Assembly: GCA_003139735.1 (NCBI GenBank)
Contig: PLGA01000528.1
Location: 731-7,507, forward strand
DNA from: Bryobacterales bacterium
GTDB taxonomy: Bacteria > Acidobacteriota > Terriglobia > Bryobacterales > Bryobacteraceae
Direction: 5' to 3'
Length of the DNA: 6,777 nt
The notes under the pieces were generated by a model. The model was not told the DNA's origin and did not search any database. It saw nothing but the letters and a program-made list of their open reading frames with translations. Numbering within the stretch: position 1 is the stretch's first letter; every line of letters begins with the position of its first letter. Shown here in pieces: positions 1-5,612 of this stretch. A program made the translations under genes and the position numbers.

Positions 1-357
1 GGCGGCATCTTCGGGCCGAGCCTGTTCATGGGCTCAATGATGGGCGCGGCAGTAGGAGGCGTCGCCCACTCATTGTTCCCCAGTTACACGGCCGGTCCCG
101 GCGCGTATGCGCTGGTAGGCATGGGAACTGCGTTCGCGGGTATGCTCTGCGTCGCAGTCCTTAACATGGCTGCCCCATCCTACGGAATCGACTTTCTGAA
201 GACGATGAGTTCTGTCTATCCCGGGTTTCACGCGTCCCGTAGCGTCCTCGACCTGCTTGTCGGCGCTGTTTACGGAATGGTGGATGGGGGAATCGCGGGC
301 CTGTTGACTGGTTGGCTCTACAACCTTATGGCCGATTCGGTCAAGACCGGACTATAG
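1..357 (+). pseudogene. CLC chloride channel fragment fused in frame to a holin-like membrane protein tail
   Basis: The frame is open from base 1 to a TAG stop, giving 118 codons with no start needed inside the window. Residues 1-47 begin GGIFGPSLFMGSMMG and end GMGTAFAG. This is the CLC chloride channel/antiporter core: the GGIFxPSLFxG selectivity-filter loop, followed by the helix that leads into GMaAfAg. A real CLC protein would continue with a regulatory-helix segment (usually xxRAPlT...) and often CBS domains. Here residues 48-118 instead read as the end of a small family often named 'bacteriophage holin' or DUF5676-like: SVYPGF, then AVYGMVDGGIAG, then WLYNLM, with a hydrophobic helix at about 84-108. 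The switch falls near bases 139-150. The CLC identification is strong and the holin-like one is from memory of the family pattern. The product would lack most of a CLC pore, so I treat it as a non-functional fusion. It could be a genomic deletion or an assembly chimera. Confidence 0.7.
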
Positions 358-462
358 TCTTACAGGCTCGCTCGTCTACTGGGCGTCGTGTGCGGACATG
401 TTGCATCCGTTGGGTGATTGGTGTGCCGTGCGGCCCCGATAAGCGGTTCGAGCCAACGGCGA

Positions 463-1082
463 TCAGCCAGCAAGATACGAATTGGCCTCCTGTCCGTTCC
501 TATGGTCTAGCTCGGCAACCGGCAGCGCCGCGTCAACCAGGGTTCCTCGTCCCGGCTTGGAGCTGATCTTAAGGCGTCCTCCCAGACGGCGTACCCTCTC
601 CTCCATCCCCAGCAGGCCAAGTCCGCGGATGAAGCGCGTGTCGAAGCCAGCCCCATCATCCTGCACCGTCACGTTCACCTGCTGGCGTTCTTTTCGAACT
701 GATACTTCGACGGTGCGCGCGTTGGCATGGCGCACGGCATTGTTCACCGCCTCCTGCACCAGCCGGTAGATGCACGTCCGGTGCTCCTCCGGCAGGCTGT
801 CGATCGATTCGTCTGCGAAAACCACCACGTTCAGTCCCGTGCGTTTGCTGGTTTCACGCGCATCCAGTTCAAGGCCGGCGCCAGACCGAGGTCGTCGAGC
901 ATCGACGGCCGAAGCAGGAGCGCAAGATCGCGCACCTCGTTCACGGTCTTCTCTGCGAGGCTCTTGATCGAACCGAGGTGCTCCCGCAGCGCGGCCGGCC
1001 GATCCGCGCATTCGGCGCTTTCCGTTTCCATCAAAATGGCCGATAGAGACTGCCCGATTTCGTCGTGAAGTTCCCGTTCGAC
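463..1082 (-). pseudogene. NarL-type sensor histidine kinase, N-terminally truncated and frameshifted
   Basis: Read on the minus strand, the fragment starts ERELHDEIGQSLSAI at about 1079. This is the HisKA_3 dimerisation/phospho-acceptor helix, with the autophosphorylated His in LHDE, followed by LLLRPSMLDDLGLAPALNW. The frame then breaks near 857-863. The next frame continues with the matching sequence ARETSKRTGLNVVVFADE, then the HATPase_c N-box (QEAVNNAVRHANA), the G1 box (QDDGAGFD) and the G2 box (GLGLLGMEERVRRLGG). It ends at a TGA at 463-465. Restoring one G in ATGCGCG to ATGGCGCG gives the expected NWMARET, so the lesion looks like a single-base deletion. All sensing, transmembrane, HAMP or PAS regions that normally precede HisKA_3 are absent. 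Beyond about 1082 the frame runs into antisense of the next gene. No response regulator gene follows in the 105 bases downstream. The family assignment is firm. Loss of function is inferred from the missing N-terminus and the frameshift, although the frameshift could be a sequencing error. Confidence 0.85.
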
Positions 1083-1409
1083 GTGCATTGGTACGCGACC
1101 CCGAGTCCGCTGACGGAAACCGCCGGCAAGGAATTGCATTTCCTGCAGGAGTTTCGGACGGGCCAGACGGCGCAGAGCATCCTTACGGGCTACGGCACAT
1201 CGGCCGCGGACTATGACATGCGTGTGGAGAACCGCACGAGCGGGGCCGGGGTGCGGCAGACGTCGGACCATCCCATTGCGCGCATCAACTTCTGGTCGAT
1301 CCGCACCACGGTTTGTCCCGAGGCGTATATCGACCTGAAAGTCGAACCGGGACAGGAAACCAGTTGGAAAATCAATTACGAGTTCTATACGATTCCGCAG
1401 GCGAAATGA
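1065..1409 (+). CDS. C-terminal fragment of an unrecognised, probably beta-rich protein
   Basis: The open frame could start at GTG 1065, but its first few codons overlap the histidine kinase fragment on the opposite strand. The native sequence probably begins only near 1080 (DVHWYATPSPLTE), so the true N-terminus is missing. The roughly 110 remaining residues include LHFLQEFRTGQTAQ, DYDMRVENR, INFWSIRTTVCPEAYIDL and VEPGQETSWKINYEFY. The last part, an acidic/Pro-Gly turn followed by alternating W-x-I-x-Y-x-F, looks like the closing beta strands of a carbohydrate-handling beta-sandwich, such as aldose-epimerase-like or DUF4380-like proteins. That comparison is weak and I do not name a function. 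The gene ends 9 bases before the lactonase-family start, so the two were probably co-transcribed. Without its own start signal the fragment is probably not expressed as a normal protein. Confidence 0.5.
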   Translation: MKFPFDVHWYATPSPLTETAGKELHFLQEFRTGQTAQSILTGYGTSAADYDMRVENRTSGAGVRQTSDHPIARINFWSIRTTVCPEAYIDLKVEPGQETSWKINYEFYTIPQAK

Positions 1410-1411
1410 GG
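1408..1411 (+). promoter_or_regulatory. Ribosome binding site of the lactonase-family gene, overlapping the previous stop codon
   Basis: A GAGG core lies 7 bases before ATG 1419 and overlaps the TGA (1407-1409) of the preceding fragment. This supports ATG 1419 as the start and suggests that the two genes were translationally coupled in one message. Confidence 0.55.
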
Positions 1412-1418
1412 CCATTTT

Positions 1419-2549
1419 ATGATTAAGACGCGAACAATTCAGGCTTTCGCGGCCGCTCTGGCCGTGCTGGGCGTTGCCACTCCGCCCGCGAGGGGCCAGT
1501 ACATCGCCTACGTAGGGACGTACACCAACCAGCGCCCCACTCCCAAGAGCAAGGGGATTTATGCGTATCGGTTCGACGCCAAGACGGGCAAATTCACTTC
1601 CATCGGATTGGCAGGGGAAACCTCCAGTCCGTCCTTCGTGACGGTGAGCCCCAATCACAAGTTCCTGTACGCGGCGAACGAGGACAACCACGGAACCGTG
1701 AGCGCATTTGCCATCGACGCCGCGACGGGCATGCTCAAATTGCTCAATTCGGTGTCCTCGAAGGGCAGCGGCCCGTGCTATGTGGCGGTGGACAAGACCG
1801 GGAAATTCGTGTTCGCGGCCAACTACAATAACGGCAGCGTGGCGTCCTTTGCCGTGAAGGCCGATGGTTCGCTGGGCGAATCGATTTCCGCAATTCAGCA
1901 CGAGGGTTCCAGCGTCAACCGCTCGCGTCAAGCGGGTCCTCACGCTCACGAGGCCGCGGTGTCACCCGATAATAAGCTGGTGTTCGTACCGGACCTGGGC
2001 ATGGATAAGCTGGTGGAATACCAGATTGGCGCGAACGGCGATTTGACTCCCAATACGCCGCCTTTCATCGCCGTGCCGCCCGGCTCCGGCCCGCGCCACA
2101 TCGCTTTCGCTCCCAGCGGCAAGTTCGCCTATGTGATGACGGAGATGACGGATTCGGTGCTCGCGTTCAGTTACAACGGCAAGGGCGGCATGGAAGCGAT
2201 ACAGACCATCCCTTCAGCGCCGGCGGCTCCGGGAACCAGCGGCGCCGAAATCGTGGTGCACCCCAGCGGCAAGTTCCTCTACGCTTCCAACCGCGGCCAC
2301 AACAGCATCAGCATCTTCGCCATCGATTCCAAAGGCAAGCTGACCGCTGCCGGCAACGTTCCTACCCAGGGCAAGACGCCGCGATTCTTCGGGCTTGATC
2401 CGACCGGCGCGTACCTCATCGCCGCGAACCAGGACTCCGACAACATGGTGGTGTTCAAGATCGATCAGAAGACGGGCGGGTTGACGCCCACAGGGGACGT
2501 GATCGAGCTGGCGTCGCCGGTTTGCATCGCTTTCATACCGGCAAAATGA
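1419..2549 (+). CDS. Exported seven-bladed beta-propeller lactonase-family protein (PF10282 type)
   Basis: The protein has 376 residues. A Sec signal peptide (MIKTR, then a hydrophobic run to about residue 20) ends near ARGQ at 24-27, so the mature protein is predicted to be periplasmic or secreted. Propeller repeats of the form 'SPxxKFLYAAN...VSAFAID..TGxL' recur about every 45-50 residues, starting near 77, 125, 181, 230, 280 and 327. Family hallmarks are QAGPHAHEAAVSPDNK (171-186) with DLGMDKL (192-198), GSGPRH (222-227), and PRFFGLDPTG with ANQDSDN (321-342). The best-studied member of the family, E. coli Pgl (YbhE), is a cytoplasmic 6-phosphogluconolactonase. An exported homologue is unlikely to see phosphorylated sugars, so an unphosphorylated sugar lactone, or a role other than lactonase, is more likely. 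Length matches the family (about 340-390). The gene lies between the beta-rich fragment and the permease gene on the same strand, consistent with a sugar-acid operon. The fold is confidently assigned and the substrate is unknown. Confidence 0.88.
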   Translation: MIKTRTIQAFAAALAVLGVATPPARGQYIAYVGTYTNQRPTPKSKGIYAYRFDAKTGKFTSIGLAGETSSPSFVTVSPNHKFLYAANEDNHGTVSAFAIDAATGMLKLLNSVSSKGSGPCYVAVDKTGKFVFAANYNNGSVASFAVKADGSLGESISAIQHEGSSVNRSRQAGPHAHEAAVSPDNKLVFVPDLGMDKLVEYQIGANGDLTPNTPPFIAVPPGSGPRHIAFAPSGKFAYVMTEMTDSVLAFSYNGKGGMEAIQTIPSAPAAPGTSGAEIVVHPSGKFLYASNRGHNSISIFAIDSKGKLTAAGNVPTQGKTPRFFGLDPTGAYLIAANQDSDNMVVFKIDQKTGGLTPTGDVIELASPVCIAFIPAK

Positions 2550-2582
2550 CGACGGCTCGTACGCTCCGCCGGCGAACCAAGA

Positions 2583-2610
2583 GGCAGACCACAAACGGCG
2601 ATGGTCTGCC
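2583..2610 (+). other. 9-bp perfect hairpin just upstream of the permease gene
   Basis: GGCAGACCA (2583-2591) pairs exactly with TGGTCTGCC (2602-2610) around a 10-base loop. It sits in the 79-base gap between the lactonase-family stop and the permease ATG, ending 18 bases before that ATG. No T-run follows, so it is not a standard intrinsic terminator. It could be a message-processing or translation-modulating stem. No clear Shine-Dalgarno is visible between the stem and the start codon. Confidence 0.5.
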
Positions 2611-2628
2611 CCACTTCGCGGCCACCGC

Positions 2629-4275
2629 ATGAACCAGATCTGGCAGCAGAACTTCAATCCGCTGAACAACACGGTTCTTTCCACAATCGCCGCCGCGATT
2701 CCGGTTACCACCTTGTTCTTCTTCCTGGCGGTGCGGCGCACGCCGGCGTGGCGCGCGGCGCTGTACGCATTCGCGGCGGCGCTGGGCGTGGCGTTGGTTG
2801 TCTTCCGCATGCCGCCCATCATGGCCGCGGGCGCGGTTGCGGATGGCCTGGTATTCGGATGGTTCCGCATCGCGTGGATCATGTTCGCGTCCGTATTCGT
2901 CTATGACATCTCGGTGGAATCCGGGCAGTTCGAGATCATCAAGAAGTCCATCAGCGGCATTTCCTGGGACCGCCGGTTGCAAGTGCTGCTGATCGCATTC
3001 GCTTTCGGTTCGCTGCTCGAAGGCGCGGGCGGCGGCGGCGCGCCGGTAGCGGTGTGCGGGGCCATGATGATCGGGCTGGGGTTCCCGCCCATGCAAACCG
3101 CCCTCATCTGCCTGATTGGAAACTCGGCCCCGGTGGCCTTCGGCGGCTTGGGCAACCCCGTGCGCACGCTGGTTGCCGTGACCGGCCTGCCGGAGGCGGA
3201 TTTCAGCGCGATGCTGGGCCGCATCCTGCCGCTGGCAGTGCTGGCGATCCCGTTCTGGCTGGTGCGCGTTCTTTCGAAGACGCGCGACACGCTGGCCGTT
3301 TGGCCGGCTCTGGCGGCCTGCGGCCTGAGCTTCGCCAGCATACAATTCTTTTGGTCGAACTACATGGGGCCTACTCTGGCCAGCGTGGTCGCGGGCATTG
3401 GGACCTTGCTGGCGATGGCGGTGTTCCTCAAGCTGTGGCGGCCCGGCCAAGTCTGGCGCTATCCCGGCGAACCGCCCATCCAAGAGTCCCCCGAGGCGCT
3501 CGGCGCGGGACGGATTCTGCGCGCGTGGTCGCCCTTCATCCTCCTGACCGCGTCCGTGGTGCTGTGGGGGTTGAAGCCGGTGGCGAGCGCGCTCGATACG
3601 GTTTCCTGGAAGCACCCCGTACCCGGCCTGCACCATCTGGTGTATCGCATGCCCCCGGTGACCACCGCGCCGAGGGCCGAGGAAGCGCTTTTCGACGTTT
3701 CCTGGCTCGCGACGCCGGGAACGGGCGTGGTCATCGCCGGGTTCGTGGTGGCTCCGTTGGTCGGCTTGTCGTTGCGGAAGGCGTGGCGGGTGTTTTGCCA
3801 GTGCCTGTGGAGGCTGCGTCTCAGCATGGTCGCGATCATGGCGATGCTTGGCGTGGGGTATTTGACGCGCTACTGCGGCATGGATGCGACCATGGGCATG
3901 GCAATGTCGCACACGGGGAAGCTATTCCCGTTCTTCGGCACGCTGATCGGCTGGCTGGGCGTGGCGCTGAGCGGTACCGATGCCGGGTCGAACGCCTTAT
4001 TCGGCAGCTTCCAAATGGTAACCGCCAACCGCTTGGGCCTGAGCCCGATCCTGATGGGCGCGGCCAACAGCGCGGGCGGCGTGATGGGAAAGATGATCGC
4101 CGCGCAATCGCTGGTGATTGTGTGCGCGGTGACCGGACAGGAAGGCAAGGAGGGCCTGCTGTTCCGGAAGATCCTGATACACAGCCTCCTGTTGGCGATA
4201 CTGGTGGGATTGCTGGTGTCGATGTTCGCGTACGTCTTCCCCGGCGCGATTCCCAGCGGCCATCGCTATTGGTAA
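2629..4275 (+). CDS. lctP: LctP-family L-lactate/glycolate permease
   Basis: The 548-residue polytopic inner-membrane protein has the usual length of the LctP family (PF02652), whose members (E. coli LldP and GlcA) import L-lactate, D-lactate or glycolate with protons. The N-terminus (WQQNFNPLNN, then a long hydrophobic helix at about 17-34) matches the normal family start, supporting ATG 2629 despite the lack of an obvious ribosome binding site. Conserved stretches are EGAGGGGAPVAV (131-142), GNSAPVAFGGLGNPV (164-178), GTDAGSNALFGSFQ (449-462) and ANSAGGVMGKMIAAQS (479-494). Many transmembrane helices follow one another between about 15 and 540. A more polar region at about 268-300 and another at about 323-358 interrupt them. 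No lactate dehydrogenase (lldD, lldEFG) or lactate regulator is nearby. The setting between a lactonase-family protein and a KDPG-type aldolase hints that the substrate may be another small hydroxy acid. The family assignment is firm and the substrate is inferred. Confidence 0.93.
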   Translation: MNQIWQQNFNPLNNTVLSTIAAAIPVTTLFFFLAVRRTPAWRAALYAFAAALGVALVVFRMPPIMAAGAVADGLVFGWFRIAWIMFASVFVYDISVESGQFEIIKKSISGISWDRRLQVLLIAFAFGSLLEGAGGGGAPVAVCGAMMIGLGFPPMQTALICLIGNSAPVAFGGLGNPVRTLVAVTGLPEADFSAMLGRILPLAVLAIPFWLVRVLSKTRDTLAVWPALAACGLSFASIQFFWSNYMGPTLASVVAGIGTLLAMAVFLKLWRPGQVWRYPGEPPIQESPEALGAGRILRAWSPFILLTASVVLWGLKPVASALDTVSWKHPVPGLHHLVYRMPPVTTAPRAEEALFDVSWLATPGTGVVIAGFVVAPLVGLSLRKAWRVFCQCLWRLRLSMVAIMAMLGVGYLTRYCGMDATMGMAMSHTGKLFPFFGTLIGWLGVALSGTDAGSNALFGSFQMVTANRLGLSPILMGAANSAGGVMGKMIAAQSLVIVCAVTGQEGKEGLLFRKILIHSLLLAILVGLLVSMFAYVFPGAIPSGHRYW

Positions 4276-4303
4276 TAGCGGTACTTTGGAGAGTGAGGAC
4301 AAC

Positions 4304-4774
4304 ATGAACAGATGGTTTTCGATGGCTACTTTGTTGCTGATCGTCCTGCCCATGGTGGCGCAGGCGCCGAATAAGATCATGGTCTGGAAATCGGCCGACT
4401 TGATGGCTTACGCCGCTACGCTGGCGCCCAAGGTGAACGCGCAGAAGGTCGCCAGCCAGCCACTGGCGGATTTCGGCGGCTACAACGCGCAGGTGGCCCA
4501 CCGGGAAGGTTCGGGCGAAGCCGAGTGGCACGATAATGCGTCGGACGTGATTGTGGTTCAGTCCGGCGGATGCACGATGATTCTGGGCGGGACCATTAAA
4601 GACGGCCGCACGACCGGGGCGGGAGAAATTCGCGGCGCGTCGATCGACGCCGGGCAGTCCTATGCGGTGGCGCCGGGCGATATCATCAACATTCCGCCCA
4701 AGACGCCGCACCAGATGGTGCTGCCGCCGGGCGGACAGATCACCTATTTCGTGGTGAAGGTGGTCAGCCGCTAG
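4304..4774 (+). CDS. Small exported cupin-domain protein
   Basis: The product is 156 residues, starting at ATG 4304, with GAGG at 4295-4298 five bases upstream. A TTG 18 bases earlier in the same frame is less likely because it adds polar residues before the signal peptide. Residues 1-21 (MNRWFSMATLLLIVLPMVAQA) form a signal peptide, so the mature protein is probably periplasmic. The single cupin barrel spans about 60-155. Motif 1 is degenerate: EWH (74-76) replaces the usual HxH, followed by D81 and QSGG (86-89). Motif 2 is PGDIINIPPKTPHQM (124-138), with the conserved His at 136. Potential metal ligands are therefore E74, H76, D81 and H136, not the canonical 3His/1Glu set. It follows the permease gene by 28 bases in the same direction, consistent with one operon. 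Cupins in such settings are often sugar-binding, isomerising or dioxygenase proteins. I cannot choose between these roles. Confidence 0.82.
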   Translation: MNRWFSMATLLLIVLPMVAQAPNKIMVWKSADLMAYAATLAPKVNAQKVASQPLADFGGYNAQVAHREGSGEAEWHDNASDVIVVQSGGCTMILGGTIKDGRTTGAGEIRGASIDAGQSYAVAPGDIINIPPKTPHQMVLPPGGQITYFVVKVVSR

Positions 4775-4795
4775 ATCCCGAAAAAAGACGGATTA

Positions 4796-4886
4796 GCCAC
4801 AGATGAACACAGATGAACACAGATAAGGCAAAAGACTTTAAGCTCTTGGCCCTTCTTATCTGTGTTCATCTGTGTTCATCTGTGGC
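4796..4886. repeat. 32-bp perfect inverted repeat built on tandem ACAGATGAAC units
   Basis: The left arm (4796-4827) and right arm (4855-4886) are exact reverse complements over 32 bases, separated by a 27-base loop. Each arm contains ACAGATGAAC twice in tandem followed by ACAGAT, or its complement. The element fills most of the 135-base gap between the cupin stop and the aldolase start, and its right edge lies 7 bases before the aldolase ribosome binding site. Similar 'TCTGTGTTCATCTGTGG' repeats are, from memory, scattered between genes in many Acidobacteriota, Planctomycetota and Verrucomicrobiota genomes. Transcribed, it would form a very stable stem that could affect read-through or message decay between the two genes. 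There is no T-tract that would make it a classical terminator. Confidence 0.9.
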
Positions 4887-4893
4887 CCATTTC

Positions 4894-4899
4894 AAGGAG
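4894..4899 (+). promoter_or_regulatory. Ribosome binding site that fixes the aldolase start
   Basis: AAGGAG lies 10 bases before ATG 4910. It shows that translation starts after the inverted repeat. An upstream in-frame GTG at 4862 would turn the repeat arm into the spurious N-terminus FICVHLWP. Confidence 0.75.
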
Positions 4900-4909
4900 C
4901 AATCATAAG

Positions 4910-5584
4910 ATGGCGCGATTTTCGAGGATGAAAGTCTTGAACACGATGCTGGATACGGGCTTGGTTCCCGTGTTCTACCATCCGAACGTGGAGCTGGCGC
5001 GGGAGGTGGCGGCCGCTTGCGTGGCCGGCGGATGCCCGCTGCTCGAATTCACCAACCGCGGCGATCATGCCTGGGAAGTGTTTACCGAGTTGGAGCGGTA
5101 CTGCGCGCGGGAGTTGCCGGAGCTAATTCTGGGAGTCGGCTCCGTTGTGGACCCCGCCACCGCTTCGCTCTATATCAACTGCGGCGCCAGCTTCGTGGTA
5201 GGCCCCCTGCTGAACCCAGAGGTGGCGCGCGCCTGCAACCGGCGCAAAGTTCCTTACACTCCCGGCTGCGGGACGTTGTCCGAGATCTCCCAAGCGGAGG
5301 AACTCGGCAGCGAGATTATCAAGATCTTCCCCGGCAAGGAGATCGGCGGGCCCGGCTTCATAAAGGCCATCAAAGGACCGTGCCCATGGGTTTCGATCAT
5401 GGTGACCGGAGGGGTAGAACCCAACGAAGCGTCGCTCAAAGGCTGGTTCGACGCCGGCGCCGCATGCGTCGGGATGGGATCGAACCTGATCACCAAGGAA
5501 CTGCTCAAAGCCGCCGATTACCAGGGCATTGGCGCCAATATCCGGGTGACCCTGGAGTTGATTCGGAAGATCCGAGCGAAGTAG
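4910..5584 (+). CDS. eda: KDPG/KHG-type class I aldolase (Eda family)
   Basis: The 224-residue cytoplasmic enzyme belongs to the KDPG and KHG aldolase family (PF01081). Members split 2-keto-3-deoxy-6-phosphogluconate, or related 2-keto-3-deoxy acids, to pyruvate plus an aldehyde. Active-site features are visible: LLEFTNRGD (44-52), with E46 as the general acid/base and R50 for carboxylate/phosphate contact; GVGSVVDP (75-82); VVGPLLNPEVA (96-106); TPGCGTLSE (117-125); IKIFPG (137-142), with K138 as the Schiff-base lysine; and TGGVEP (166-171). The MARFSRMKVLNTM start, FTNRGD and the CVGMGSNL end match a subtype I associate mainly with Bacteroidota, a little longer than E. coli Eda (213). Start ATG 4910 is chosen from the AAGGAG site and family N-termini. 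The gene is followed 28 bases later by the GH127-type gene, and its setting suggests cleavage of a 2-keto-3-deoxy sugar acid derived from plant polysaccharide. Whether the substrate is phosphorylated cannot be read from the sequence. Confidence 0.93.
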   Translation: MARFSRMKVLNTMLDTGLVPVFYHPNVELAREVAAACVAGGCPLLEFTNRGDHAWEVFTELERYCARELPELILGVGSVVDPATASLYINCGASFVVGPLLNPEVARACNRRKVPYTPGCGTLSEISQAEELGSEIIKIFPGKEIGGPGFIKAIKGPCPWVSIMVTGGVEPNEASLKGWFDAGAACVGMGSNLITKELLKAADYQGIGANIRVTLELIRKIRAK

Positions 5585-5600
5585 TCTTTACAATCGAACC

Positions 5601-5606
5601 AGGAGG
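5601..5606 (+). promoter_or_regulatory. Strong ribosome binding site of the GH127-type gene
   Basis: A perfect AGGAGG lies 6 bases before ATG 5613. It fixes the start of the final gene, 28 bases after the aldolase stop. Confidence 0.8.
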
Positions 5607-5612
5607 CGCGAC

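Noticed and set aside
343..361. Possible small terminator hairpin (AAGAC...GTCTT) at the end of the fusion gene
   Set aside because: It is only 5 bp, AT-rich, with no T-tract. It is too weak to call.
358..462. Possible response regulator start downstream of the kinase on the minus strand
   Set aside because: None of the three frames shows a receiver-domain N-terminus (DDH-type). I see nothing in this gap.
831..1949. Full length of the minus-strand frame containing the kinase phospho-acceptor region
   Set aside because: Only the part below about 1082 is kinase. The rest is antisense to the beta-rich fragment and the lactonase-family gene, so it is not a long N-terminal sensor domain.
2533..3912. 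Long minus-strand open frame opposite the permease gene
   Set aside because: It is rich in Arg, His, Gln and Ala with no recognisable motif, and it is fully antisense to a clear LctP-family gene. This is a GC-rich codon shadow.
3054..4307. 417-codon plus-strand frame overlapping the permease gene
   Set aside because: It is low-complexity Arg/Gly/Ala-rich sequence in the +1-type frame of the permease, with no family signature.
3836..4711. Minus-strand frame opposite the permease end and cupin gene
   Set aside because: It is antisense to two well-supported genes and has a Ser/Arg/Pro-rich composition typical of shadows.
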